Assembly: GCF_000829415.1 (NCBI RefSeq) | Contig: NZ_AP014637.1 | Span: forward strand, 3,737,001 to 3,801,000 | Origin: Pseudomonas sp. StFLB209 | GTDB taxonomy: Bacteria > Pseudomonadota > Gammaproteobacteria > Pseudomonadales > Pseudomonadaceae | Length of the DNA: 64,000 bases | Reading direction: 5' to 3' | Part shown: one piece after another, positions 9,120 through 17,611 of the stretch | How the letters are laid out: each line of letters starts with the position of its first letter | Numbering within the stretch: the stretch's first letter is position 1 | The notes under the pieces: model-generated | Databases searched by the model: none | Told to the model about the DNA's origin: nothing | What the model saw: only the letters and a program-made list of their open reading frames with translations | Program-made: the position numbers and the translations under genes

Positions 9120-9152
9120 CGGCCTGGCTCAAGCATAACGCTCTGGCCCCTG

Positions 9153-9175
9153 CTGCCCTCGGTCAAAGAGGGCAG
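9153..9175 (+). terminator. Hairpin downstream of the dehydratase gene
   Basis: An 8-bp perfect stem (CTGCCCTC/GAGGGCAG) with a 7-base loop lies 33 bases after the dehydratase stop codon. It lacks a T-run, so termination is only likely, not certain. Confidence 0.4.
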
Positions 9176-9289
9176 TATGCCCATGCACACGTATGAGGGA
9201 GGGCGCTGGCCGCGCAAGCGTCACGAAGCAGCCGAATGCTGAGGGTTTTTCGGGTTATCGATTTTTTTCAATTATTTGCAGCTAAGTGC

Positions 9290-9318
9290 TTGCCAGCTAT
9301 GGAATTGCTCCGTAGAAT
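9290..9318 (+). promoter_or_regulatory. Sigma-70 promoter of the tRNA-Val/tRNA-Asp operon
   Basis: TTGCCA (9290-9295) and TAGAAT (9313-9318) are separated by exactly 17 bases. They stand 16 bases before the first tRNA, as expected for a strong stable-RNA promoter. Confidence 0.75.
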
Positions 9319-9334
9319 GCGCGCCACACCGAGA

Positions 9335-9410
9335 GGGTGATTAGCTCAGCCGGGAGAGCATCTGCCTTACAAGCAGAGGGTCGGCGGTTCGATCCCGTCA
9401 TCACCCACCA
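9335..9410 (+). tRNA. tRNA-Val (anticodon TAC)
   Basis: A 76-base cloverleaf. The acceptor GGGTGAT pairs with ATCACCC, the D-arm is AGCTCAGCCGGGAGAGC, the anticodon loop CTTACAA carries TAC, the T-loop is GGTTCGATCCC, and CCA is encoded. It decodes GUA and related valine codons and is first in a two-tRNA operon. Confidence 0.95.
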
Positions 9411-9422
9411 TCAGTGTAATGC

Positions 9423-9499
9423 GCAGCGGTAGTTCAGTCGGTTAGAATACCGGCCTGTCACGCCGGGGGTCGCGGGTTCGAGTCCCGTCCGCTGCGCCA
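9423..9499 (+). tRNA. tRNA-Asp (anticodon GTC)
   Basis: A 77-base cloverleaf. The acceptor GCAGCGG pairs with CCGCTGC, the discriminator is G, CCA is encoded, and the anticodon loop CTGTCAC carries GTC. It lies 12 bases after tRNA-Val. Its last ten bases and the following DNA are repeated at position 1. Confidence 0.95.
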
Positions 9500-9569
9500 C
9501 TTTCGATTCAAGCTCACTGAACGGCTTGAATCACTGCCAAAAAGGCGACCTCAGGGTCGCCTTTTTGCT
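9490..9569 (+). repeat. 80-base direct repeat of positions 1-80 (tRNA-Asp 3' end plus terminator)
   Basis: Positions 1-80 and 9490-9569 are the same except for one base (G59 versus A9548). The two copies bracket the 9.4-kb catabolic island. The repeat could mark an island boundary, or a duplicated tRNA gene between which the catabolic genes lie. No integrase is present inside. Confidence 0.85.
9539..9566 (+). terminator. tRNA operon terminator (right copy)
   Basis: A perfect 12-bp stem AAAAAGGCGACC/GGTCGCCTTTTT with the loop TCAG directly follows tRNA-Asp. It is a textbook Rho-independent terminator. Confidence 0.92.
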
Positions 9570-10165
9570 GTGCGTTGAAAAAAGCGCTCGGCATGTCGGC
9601 GTCGGGCCGATGCGGCACGGAGCATGATTGTTTATTCCAAAATTAAATCTCTGTTATTGATTTAGATCATTTTTATTAATATTAACTTATAGCCAAATAG
9701 AATTATCTGCGCTGGTCAAATTCCGTTATGTTTGGTTTCGACAGCCTACCCCTCACCTCGGATGGTACCCAATGTGATTCAGATTCTGCGTCGCAGACCG
9801 TAACCACCCAGGCCAAACGCCTGATTCGGCACGGTCTGCCAGGGTGATCGACCACTGATCCCTGAAGCAGAAATGTTGGAAGGGAGTTTGACCCATGCTG
9901 CATATCCAGTCCCCCCAAGCGAGTTCTTCACCTCGTTTGCCTGTACGACGCTCCTTGAGCTGCCAATCCATTCACCAGTGCCTCGCGCCACCCGGCCTGA
10001 GCGGCTGAAGCTCGCCTTTGCGCTGATGCTTGCTGCTCTGCATGGCTGAGCTGCGCCGCTTTATTAATACCACCCCTAAAGATCACGTTGCCGTATTGGC
10101 GGCGTGACTTCCCGACTGCGCAATTTGGCAACACAGGCGGCAGTGCCGTTTGTTCTGGAGCGAAT
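9570..10165. other. Intergenic region with an AT-rich block
   Basis: About 600 bases separate the tRNA operon from the TonB receptor gene. Bases 9626-9710 are strikingly AT-rich for this genome and include the palindrome TTAATATTAA (9676-9685), a plausible promoter or nucleoid-protein region. The rest (9711-10165) has only short unconvincing reading frames, and I see no gene in it. Confidence 0.5.
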
Positions 10166-12619
10166 ATGGAGCAAGTGATTCAAGGCAACGGCAAACAGGG
10201 ATGGCGCCGTTCAGTTGTGTTCAACCCGTTGTACCTGGCGGTCAGCAGTGTGCTGCTGGCTGGCAATGTACAGGCTCAAGAGGTGCCGGTACGCCAGACC
10301 GATGCGCTGTCTACCGTGGTGGTCACCGGTAACCGTGGCACTGAACAACGCACCGTGACCAGTAGCCCGGTGCCTATCGACGTGGTCAGTGCCAGGCAAC
10401 TACAGGCCACCGGCAAACCGGGGTTGATGGAGGCCCTGAGTGCGACCATCCCGTCGCTGACCCTGCCGGAAAAGACCGGTTGGGACGGCGCGGGGATGTC
10501 CCGCGCACCGAACCTGCGCGGCCTGCCGGCTTCGCAAGTGCTGGTGCTGGTCAATGGCAAACGCCGCCATACCAGTGCGACCCTGAACATCAACGGCATC
10601 AACATCGGCGCCGCGCCGGCGGATCTGGACCTGATCCCGATCAGCGCCATTGATCATGTTGAAGTGCTGCGTGATGGCGCGGCCGCGCAGTACGGCTCCG
10701 ACGCGATTGCCGGTGTGGTCAACGTGATCCTCAAGGCCGACACCAGCGGCACCTCGGTGACCAACGCCGGTATCGGCTATGACGGCAAGAAGCAGACCGT
10801 GCAGCAGAGCCTGAACAAGGGCTTTGAAATCGGTGATGGCGGGATCGTGCAACTGGCCCTCGACGCGCGCAGCCAGAACGACGACAACAAGGCCAGCGCC
10901 AACGGCTACACCTATGAGCAGGCCTTTGACCGCGCCGGCAAATCCACTTACGGGGGCTACGGCACGCCGAAGAACAATCTGCTGACCCTGGCCTATAACG
11001 CCGAGCTGCCGGTCACTGATGAGCTGACCCTGTATTCGTTCAGCACCTTCTCGCGGCGCAAGACCGAGCAGGGGCAAAACTTCCGCCTGCCGACCATTAC
11101 CAACACCATTCGCACCGGCCCCAACGGTTACCCGGCCGGCTATGTGCCGACCTGGTACATCGACGAAGAGGATTTTCAGGCCGCGTTCGGTGGCAAGGGC
11201 CAGCTCGGCGAGTGGGATTGGGACCTGTCGACCACTTTTGGCCGCAACGAGGCTGAGCAGGGCACCTGGAACAACCAGAATCCGTCGCTGGGCGAAGCAA
11301 CACCCAACTCGTTCAAGTCCGGGACCTGGATCGCCAACGAGCTGACCACCAACCTGGATTTCAAGCGCGGTTTCGAGGTAGGCCTGAGCAAGCCGCTGGA
11401 CCTGTCGCTGGGCCTGGAGCATCGCCGCGAAGCTTATGAGGTCGAGGAGGGCGACTGGGCCTCGTGGGCCAACGGCGGTTATTGCGTCGCGCCGGGTAAC
11501 TGCGCCGCGTCCGGCGCCCAGGTCACCAACGGTATTTCGCCGGACCAGACCGACAAGGCGGCGCGCAACAGTGTGGCCAGTTATGTCGATGTCGGCTTCA
11601 ACCCGTTACCGCAATGGTATGTCGGCAGCGCGTTTCGCTATGAACACTACAACCAGGGCGTAGGCGCGACGCGCAGCGGCAAGCTGACCACCCGCTATGA
11701 ATTCACCCCGCAACTGGCGGTGCGTGCCACGGTGAGTAATGGCTTCCGTGCGCCGTCGCTGGCCAACAGCCTATTCAGTGCGCGCTCGACCACTTATGGC
11801 GTAGTCGACGGCGTGTATCAGTCGATCAACTACGGCGTGCTGCCGGTGGATTCCGGCGCGGCGCAGGCGCTGGGCGCGTCATCGCTGAAGCCTGAGCGGT
11901 CGACCAACTACAGCCTGGGCCTGACCTTTACGCCCACTGACCGGCTGAGCCTGACCGCCGACGCCTACCTGATCAATGTGCGTGACCGCATCACCCTGAC
12001 CAACACCCTGCTCGGCAGTGAAGTGACCCAGGTGCTGCTCAATAACGGCATCGACTCTACCTCCGGCGGCCAGTACTTCATCAACGGCGCCAACACCCGC
12101 ACCAAGGGCATCGATCTGGTCGGTAATTACAGCCAGGACGCTGGCAGCTGGGGCGCGTTGAAGTGGACCGCCGCGTTCAACTACAACGACACCGAAATCC
12201 TCAGCTACCGCAACTCGACCAGCATCCTCGGCACCCAGTACGCGCTGATGGATCGCCAGGCGCGCAATTTCATTGATGGGGTACAGCCCAAGACCAAGCT
12301 GATCCTGAGCGGCGACTGGCAGATCGAGCGCTTCAACATCAATCTGACCCTGACCCGCTACGGCAAGTACACCGAGGTCAACTCAGCCGCCGACCGCTCG
12401 CTGGATCGCACCTACCAGGCCAAGTGGATCACCGATCTGGACGTCGGCTACGACATCACCCAGGACCTCAACCTGGCCGTCGGTGCCAAGAACCTGTTTG
12501 ACGTCTACCCCAAGAAACAGGGGGTGCCCAGCAGCACCATGGTCAGCAGCTGGGGCGCCTACTCGCCGTTCGGCTTTACCGGTGGCTACTACTACACGCG
12601 CCTGACGTATGCCTTTTGA
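10166..12619 (+). CDS. TonB-dependent outer-membrane receptor
   Basis: An 817-residue outer-membrane receptor. The signal peptide runs to about residue 37 (VQA-QE), followed by a TonB-box-like strand (STVVVTGN). The plug domain covers about 55-170 (LVNGKRRHTSATLNINGINI; VEVLRDGAAAQYGSDAIAGV), then a 22-strand barrel ends in an aromatic residue (LTYAF). There is no STN signalling domain. I chose ATG 10166, which has GGAG six bases upstream, over ATG 10088, which would add 26 residues before the signal peptide. It opens a run of ABC transporter, amine oxidase and RidA genes, so the ligand is probably a peptide- or amine-like nutrient rather than a ferric siderophore. That is inferred. Confidence 0.9.
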   Translation: MEQVIQGNGKQGWRRSVVFNPLYLAVSSVLLAGNVQAQEVPVRQTDALSTVVVTGNRGTEQRTVTSSPVPIDVVSARQLQATGKPGLMEALSATIPSLTLPEKTGWDGAGMSRAPNLRGLPASQVLVLVNGKRRHTSATLNINGINIGAAPADLDLIPISAIDHVEVLRDGAAAQYGSDAIAGVVNVILKADTSGTSVTNAGIGYDGKKQTVQQSLNKGFEIGDGGIVQLALDARSQNDDNKASANGYTYEQAFDRAGKSTYGGYGTPKNNLLTLAYNAELPVTDELTLYSFSTFSRRKTEQGQNFRLPTITNTIRTGPNGYPAGYVPTWYIDEEDFQAAFGGKGQLGEWDWDLSTTFGRNEAEQGTWNNQNPSLGEATPNSFKSGTWIANELTTNLDFKRGFEVGLSKPLDLSLGLEHRREAYEVEEGDWASWANGGYCVAPGNCAASGAQVTNGISPDQTDKAARNSVASYVDVGFNPLPQWYVGSAFRYEHYNQGVGATRSGKLTTRYEFTPQLAVRATVSNGFRAPSLANSLFSARSTTYGVVDGVYQSINYGVLPVDSGAAQALGASSLKPERSTNYSLGLTFTPTDRLSLTADAYLINVRDRITLTNTLLGSEVTQVLLNNGIDSTSGGQYFINGANTRTKGIDLVGNYSQDAGSWGALKWTAAFNYNDTEILSYRNSTSILGTQYALMDRQARNFIDGVQPKTKLILSGDWQIERFNINLTLTRYGKYTEVNSAADRSLDRTYQAKWITDLDVGYDITQDLNLAVGAKNLFDVYPKKQGVPSSTMVSSWGAYSPFGFTGGYYYTRLTYAF

Positions 12620-12663
12620 CGCGCCCCTGACGACACGCACTCATTGCCTGCGAGGAATCGAAC

Positions 12664-13635
12664 ATGCCTACCATCGCCAAACCCTTTGATCTGCAAGAAC
12701 AGGACAGGGTTGCCCGGGCCTCTGCGCCCCACCGCACCACGCCGTCCATCGCGTTGCAGATTGTCCCGGCGCGTCATCCCTGGCGCTGGGTCGGCAGCCT
12801 GTTTGCCGCCGTGGTGCTGCTCGGCATCGGCCATTCACTGGTCAGCAACCCGCGTTGGGAGTGGGGGGTGTTTGCCGAGTGGTTCTTTGCCCCGTCGGTG
12901 CTGCGCGGCCTCGGCCAGACCCTGCTGCTGACCCTGCTGAGCACGCTGTTCAGCATTGTGCTCGGCACTGGCCTTGCGTTGGCGCGGCTGTCGAAGTCGC
13001 CGCTGCTGGCGACTCTGGCCTGGGGGTACATCTGGTTCTTCCGGTCAATGCCGGCGCTGCTGGTGCTGATCATCCTCTACAACTTTGCCTATCTGTATGA
13101 GCGCATCGTGCTCGGCGTGCCGTTGACCGACCTGGTGCTGGCCGAGTGGTCGACGGTGGACGTGCTCAGCCAGTTCACCGTGGCGGTGCTGGGCCTGTCG
13201 ATGATGCAGGCGGCCTACACCGCCGAGATCATTCGCGGCGGCATTCTTGGTGTCGATCAGGGCCAGCATGAAGCAGCCGCAGCGCTGGGCCTGCCCGCCC
13301 ACCGGCGGATCTTTCGGATTATCCTGCCGCAAGCCCTGCGCTCGATCCTGCCGTCCGGGTTCAACGAGATCATCGGCCTGGTCAAGGGCACCTCGATTGT
13401 CTACGTGCTGGCCTTGCCCGAGCTGTTCTACACCGTGCAGGTCATCTACAACCGCACCCAGGCAGTGATTCCGCTGCTGATGGTGGCCACGGTCTGGTAC
13501 CTGATCATCACCACGCTGCTGACCATCGCGCAGTATTACATCGAGCGTTACTTCGCCCGTGGCACCAGCCGGGTGCTGCCGCCCACGCCGTTGCAGCGGC
13601 TGATCAACTGGGTCGAGGTGCGCCGCCATGGCTGA
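12664..13635 (+). CDS. Polar amino acid ABC transporter permease (HisM/GlnP family)
   Basis: A 323-residue inner-membrane permease with a long N-terminal extension, about five membrane segments and the ATPase-contacting EAA loop (EAAAALGLPAHRRIFRIILP). Family members form the channel of amino-acid or opine importers. Only one permease gene is present, so it probably acts as a homodimer. Its end overlaps the ATPase gene start by eight bases. A GAGG Shine-Dalgarno precedes ATG 12664. Confidence 0.9.
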   Translation: MPTIAKPFDLQEQDRVARASAPHRTTPSIALQIVPARHPWRWVGSLFAAVVLLGIGHSLVSNPRWEWGVFAEWFFAPSVLRGLGQTLLLTLLSTLFSIVLGTGLALARLSKSPLLATLAWGYIWFFRSMPALLVLIILYNFAYLYERIVLGVPLTDLVLAEWSTVDVLSQFTVAVLGLSMMQAAYTAEIIRGGILGVDQGQHEAAAALGLPAHRRIFRIILPQALRSILPSGFNEIIGLVKGTSIVYVLALPELFYTVQVIYNRTQAVIPLLMVATVWYLIITTLLTIAQYYIERYFARGTSRVLPPTPLQRLINWVEVRRHG

Positions 13636-14398
13636 AGCGAGCGGGCATATCCGCATCCACAACGTCGGCAAGTCCTACGGCGCCCAGCAGGTGCTCAAGG
13701 ACATTGATCTGGACATCGAGGCGGGCAAGGTCACGGTGATTCTCGGACCGTCCGGTTCGGGCAAATCAACCCTGCTGCGCACCATCAACCATCTGGAAAA
13801 GATCGACAGCGGGCACATCACCATCGACGGTGAGTACGTCGGTTACCGGCGCAAGGGCGACCAGCTGTTCGAACTCAAAGAGCGCGAGATTCTCAAGCGC
13901 CGTGCCGAAGTCGGCTTCGTGTTCCAGAACTTCAACCTGTTCCCGCACCTTAGCGCCTGGCAAAACATCGCCGAGGCGCCGCTGGCCCATGGTCGCTGGA
14001 GCAAGGCCCAGGCCCGCGACAGGGCGGTGGAGCTACTGGCCCGGGTTGGTCTGGCCGAACGCGCCGAGGCCTACCCACGGCAACTGTCCGGCGGACAGCA
14101 GCAACGGGTGGCCATCGCCCGGGCGCTGGCCCTCGACCCCAAGGTGCTGCTGTTCGATGAGCCGACCTCGGCGCTGGACCCGGAGCTGGTCGGCGAGGTG
14201 CTGGAGGTGATCAAAAACCTCGCCAGCCTCGGCACAACGCTGGTGGTGGTGACCCACGAGATCGGTTTCGCCCGTGAGGTGGCCGACCATGTGGTGTTCC
14301 TCTGCGACGGACAACTGGTCGAGCAAGGCCCGCCGCAGCAGATCTTCCACAATCCGCGCCACCCACGCACCGCCGCCTTTTTCGGCAAGGTTTTATGA
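13628..14398 (+). CDS. Polar amino acid ABC transporter ATP-binding protein (GlnQ/HisP type)
   Basis: A 256-residue ATPase with a complete set of motifs: Walker A GPSGSGKST (40-48), Q-loop (VFQNFNLFPH), signature LSGGQQQR (153-160), Walker B LLFDEP (174-179) and H-loop His210. It powers the permease encoded just upstream, with which it overlaps by eight bases. The substrate-binding protein gene follows after 70 bases. Confidence 0.94.
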   Translation: MAEASGHIRIHNVGKSYGAQQVLKDIDLDIEAGKVTVILGPSGSGKSTLLRTINHLEKIDSGHITIDGEYVGYRRKGDQLFELKEREILKRRAEVGFVFQNFNLFPHLSAWQNIAEAPLAHGRWSKAQARDRAVELLARVGLAERAEAYPRQLSGGQQQRVAIARALALDPKVLLFDEPTSALDPELVGEVLEVIKNLASLGTTLVVVTHEIGFAREVADHVVFLCDGQLVEQGPPQQIFHNPRHPRTAAFFGKVL

Positions 14399-14468
14399 GC
14401 TTGCTTATGCCGCGTTGCACGCGCAGCAGCGGCTTGAGCCGCGAACCCCATCTATCAAGGAGCGCTTT

Positions 14469-15422
14469 ATGAAGTTCACCAACACCGCGCGCATCGCCCT
14501 GCTGGCCCTGGCTGTCAGCGCAGGCCAGCCCGCCCTGGCCGTGACCGACAATGCCGCCGGCGTCAAGGTGGTCAAATTCGACCTGAGCCCCAATCGCGAA
14601 CGCATTCATGCGCCGCGCAACGAGGCTGCGATTGCGCAGATCCCGCCGGGCTTCAAGTTCGCCCAGCCGGGCAAGTTCACCGTTGCGGTGTCTGGCACCG
14701 CCAGTCCGCCGCTGGCCCTGCTGGCCTCCGATGACAAGACCACGATTGGCAGTGAGGCCGACACCGCGCAGTTGATTGCCGACAGCCTGGGTCTGCAACT
14801 CAATGTGGTGCAGAGCAGTTGGGAAGACTGGCCGCTGGGGGTCAGCTCCGGCAAATACGATGCGGTGATCAGCAATGTAACGGTGACCGAAGCGCGCAAA
14901 AAACGCTTTGACTTTGCCACCTACCGCCGCGACGTGGTGGGCTTCTACGTGAAGAGCAGCAGCAAGATTCAGTCGATCAAAGAGGCCAAAGACATTGCCG
15001 GGCTGAAGATCATCGTCGGCTCCGGCACCAACCAGGAGAAGGTCTTGCTGGCCTGGAACCAGGCCAATGAAAAGGCCGGGATCAAGCCGGCGCTGTTGTT
15101 GTACTACGACGACAACGCCTCGGCGCAACTGGCGGTGCAGTCCGGGCGCGCTGACGCGACCTTTGCGCCCAATGCCACCGGTGCCTATTCGGCGGCGTTG
15201 ACCGGTGGCACGCGGCTGGTGGGGGTGGTCAACGGCGGCTGGCCGTTGCAGGCCGATATCGCCGTGACGACCCGCAAGGACAACGGCCTGGTAACGCCGA
15301 TCCACAGTGCCTTGCAAGGGGTGATTGCCGGCGGCCAGTACGCGCAGGTGCTGGCGCGCTGGGGGCTGGATGTCGAGCGGGTCGACGAATCACTGATCAA
15401 CCCACCGGGCCTGCCGGACTGA
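14469..15422 (+). CDS. ABC transporter periplasmic substrate-binding protein
   Basis: A 317-residue exported binding protein of the family-3 amino-acid type. The Sec signal peptide ends near ALA-VT (residue 24). The body shows the two-lobe family pattern, including GVSSGKYDAVISNVTVTEARKKRFDFA and the hinge segment LKIIVGSGTNQEKVL. ATG 14469 has an AAGGAG Shine-Dalgarno; upstream in-frame starts lie inside the ATPase gene. It delivers substrate to the preceding permease/ATPase pair. With the amine oxidase and RidA next in the operon, an amino-acid-like ligand is likely. Confidence 0.9.
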   Translation: MKFTNTARIALLALAVSAGQPALAVTDNAAGVKVVKFDLSPNRERIHAPRNEAAIAQIPPGFKFAQPGKFTVAVSGTASPPLALLASDDKTTIGSEADTAQLIADSLGLQLNVVQSSWEDWPLGVSSGKYDAVISNVTVTEARKKRFDFATYRRDVVGFYVKSSSKIQSIKEAKDIAGLKIIVGSGTNQEKVLLAWNQANEKAGIKPALLLYYDDNASAQLAVQSGRADATFAPNATGAYSAALTGGTRLVGVVNGGWPLQADIAVTTRKDNGLVTPIHSALQGVIAGGQYAQVLARWGLDVERVDESLINPPGLPD

Positions 15423-15437
15423 TAAAGGAGCGCACAC

Positions 15438-17045
15438 ATGACACTGACTCGACGTGAAGCCTTGTCGACCATTGCTGCGGTCGGCGGTGACAACGCCGCC
15501 CGTGAGGCGCTGGCGGCGCTGGGCCTGGGACCGTCTTCGCACCGCCGGCCGCAACCGCTGCAGCTCAAGCCGGACGCCGGGCAGGGCGCCAGCGTGCTGG
15601 TGCTCGGCGCCGGGATCGCCGGCCTGGTGAGCGCCCTGGAACTGCGCCGCGCAGGCTTTCGGGTCAAGCTGCTCGAAGCCCGTGAGCGGGTCGGCGGGCG
15701 CACCTGGACGCTGCGCAACGGCGACCGGGTCGATTACCGCGATGGCCGCAGCCAGACGGTACAGTTTGATCAGGGGCTGTATTTCAATGCAGGCCCTGCG
15801 CGGATTCCCAGCCAGCATCGCACGCTGCTGGATTACTGCGCCGAGTTGGGTGTGCCGCTGGAAGTGCTGGTCAACAGCAGCCACGGTGCTCAGGTACGCC
15901 CGGACCTTGCCCAGCCAGCATTCACCGTCGGCCAGGCGATCAACGATGCCCGCGGTCATCTGGCCGGGTTGCTGGCCACGGCGGTCAAGCGTGACGCCCT
16001 GGACGATGTGCTCAGCGCTGAGGAGCGGACCCGCTTGCTGGGGTTCTTGCAGGTGTATGGCGACCTGTCGCAGGAACTGGCCTATGAAGGCAGCCTCCGT
16101 TCCGGACATGGCGAATCGCAAGCGCATCCCGGTGCCTTGCCAGGCAGCCTGAGCCCGGTGAGCCTGGAGCGGCTGTTGCACCCTGAACTGTGGGGCGCCT
16201 TGCTGCACAGTGAGTTCCCCGAGTTTTCGGCAACCATGTTCCAGCCGGTCGGCGGCATGGACCGCATCACCGATGCGTTTTACCAGCGCCTGCGCGAACA
16301 GGTGCAACTGGGGGCTGAAGTGCGCCGGATTCGTCAGCTCGACGATGGCGTGGCGGTGACCTGGCACGACCACCAGAGCGGCCTGGAGCAGGTCGAGCGC
16401 GCCGATTATCTGGTGGCGACCATTCCACTGCCGCTGCTGGCGCGGCTCGACACCGACTTCAGCGAGCCGGTCAAAGCCGCGTTGCGTGAAGCGCCCAACG
16501 GCAAGGCGACCAAGGTGGCCTGGCAGTCGCCGCGCTTCTGGGAAACCGATTACCGGATCTACGGCGGCCTGTCGTGGGTCGAGCACCCGGCCCGGCTGCT
16601 CTGGTACCCGAGCAACGACCTTAATACCCGCGAGGGCCTGGTGGTGGCCGGTTATGTCACCGGCGACGATGCCCAGGCGTTCGGTGAGCAGCCGTTCGAT
16701 GCGCAGTTTCGCGCCTCCAGCGAGGCCGTGGAGTTGTTGCATCCGGGTTACTCAACCCAACTGCGCCACCCGCTGGCGGTGTCCTGGGAACAGATTCCGT
16801 TCAGCGAAGGCCCATGGCTGGAACGCGACCGCTTTGCCGCCCAGGCCAGCGCCTTGCTCGAAGAGCCCCATGGCCGGGTGTACTTCGCCGGCGACGGGCT
16901 GGTGCAGAGCGGCGTCGGCATCTGGCAGGAGTCCGCCGCCAACTCGGCCCGCCATGCGGTTGCGCGACTGGCCGAGCGGGTTATCGAGCAGCGCCAGAAG
17001 GCCCAGGCCGGTGTACTTAACGAACACATCAATCCAGGAGCATGA
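15438..17045 (+). CDS. FAD-dependent flavin amine oxidase
   Basis: A 535-residue flavoprotein of the amine oxidase / L-amino-acid oxidase superfamily. The dinucleotide-binding fold lies at residues 53-90 (VLVLGAGIAGLVSALELRRA ... GGRTW). The C-terminal FAD contact region includes RVYFAGDGLVQSGVGIWQES. Such enzymes oxidise a primary amine or amino acid to an imine with release of hydrogen peroxide. The N terminus has twin arginines (LTRREAL) but no clean hydrophobic core, so export by Tat is doubtful. The stop overlaps the ridA region, and RidA hydrolyses reactive imines, which fits the chemistry. Confidence 0.87.
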   Translation: MTLTRREALSTIAAVGGDNAAREALAALGLGPSSHRRPQPLQLKPDAGQGASVLVLGAGIAGLVSALELRRAGFRVKLLEARERVGGRTWTLRNGDRVDYRDGRSQTVQFDQGLYFNAGPARIPSQHRTLLDYCAELGVPLEVLVNSSHGAQVRPDLAQPAFTVGQAINDARGHLAGLLATAVKRDALDDVLSAEERTRLLGFLQVYGDLSQELAYEGSLRSGHGESQAHPGALPGSLSPVSLERLLHPELWGALLHSEFPEFSATMFQPVGGMDRITDAFYQRLREQVQLGAEVRRIRQLDDGVAVTWHDHQSGLEQVERADYLVATIPLPLLARLDTDFSEPVKAALREAPNGKATKVAWQSPRFWETDYRIYGGLSWVEHPARLLWYPSNDLNTREGLVVAGYVTGDDAQAFGEQPFDAQFRASSEAVELLHPGYSTQLRHPLAVSWEQIPFSEGPWLERDRFAAQASALLEEPHGRVYFAGDGLVQSGVGIWQESAANSARHAVARLAERVIEQRQKAQAGVLNEHINPGA

Positions 17046-17047
17046 CC

Positions 17048-17482
17048 ATGAGCGACAGCATTCAACGCACCTCCGTTGGCACCTTTCCGATCTCCCAGAC
17101 CGTCACCGTGCCGGCCTCGGCCAGCCTGATCTTCGTTAGCGGCACCTTGCCGGACGTCGCCAACCCCGACGCACCGCCGGGCACCCCGGCAGCCTATGGC
17201 AACACCGAAGTACAGACGGTTTCGGTGTTCAACAAGCTGCGCAACATCTTGCGTCAACAGGACCTGGACCTGGGTGACATCGTGCAGTTGCGGGTCTTTC
17301 TGCTGGGCACCGAAGAAACCGGCGGCCGCCTGGACTTCGCCGGCTTGCAGGCCGGCTACACGCAGTTTTTCGGCACTCAGGAGCAGCCCAATAAACCGGC
17401 CCGCACCGCCTTGCAGGTCGCCGGCCTGCCGTTGCCCGGCGCGCTGATCGAAGTTGAAGCCGTCGCTGCCAGAGCCGTCTGA
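17048..17482 (+). CDS. RidA/YjgF-family enamine/imine deaminase
   Basis: A 144-residue member of the RidA family, which hydrolyses reactive enamines and imines to ketones plus ammonia. Its position directly after an amine oxidase gene suggests it removes the imine product. ATG 17048 is preferred because AGGAG lies seven bases upstream; ATG 17042 is only one base from it. The C terminus (ALQVAGLPLPGALIEVEAVA) matches the family's final strands. The usual catalytic arginine is represented near PARTALQV. Confidence 0.85.
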   Translation: MSDSIQRTSVGTFPISQTVTVPASASLIFVSGTLPDVANPDAPPGTPAAYGNTEVQTVSVFNKLRNILRQQDLDLGDIVQLRVFLLGTEETGGRLDFAGLQAGYTQFFGTQEQPNKPARTALQVAGLPLPGALIEVEAVAARAV

Positions 17483-17494
17483 CGCCGCTTCGCT

Positions 17495-17520
17495 GAATCG
17501 GGCGCAGCGCCGCCCGATTC
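17495..17520 (+). terminator. Hairpin after ridA
   Basis: A perfect 10-bp inverted repeat (GAATCGGGCG/CGCCCGATTC) with a six-base loop stands 13 bases after the ridA stop. It is followed by CTGTTGAT rather than a solid T-run. It may separate the transporter-oxidase unit from the second receptor gene. Confidence 0.5.
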
Positions 17521-17611
17521 CTGTTGATCCCATTCCAGCCACAGACCGACCACCGGGGACAGACCCTGGCGCGGGTTCGTGCACCTGCAATAAAGCCGAC
17601 AAGGAAACGTT

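Noticed and set aside
1..9569. Integrative element with its own integrase
   Set aside because: The flanking repeat fits a tRNA-associated island, but no integrase, excisionase or mobility gene lies between the copies, so only an island or duplication is claimed.
15390..16742. 450-codon open frame on the minus strand
   Set aside because: It is antisense to the well-supported amine oxidase gene, has no family motif, and is a usual by-product of high-GC codon use.
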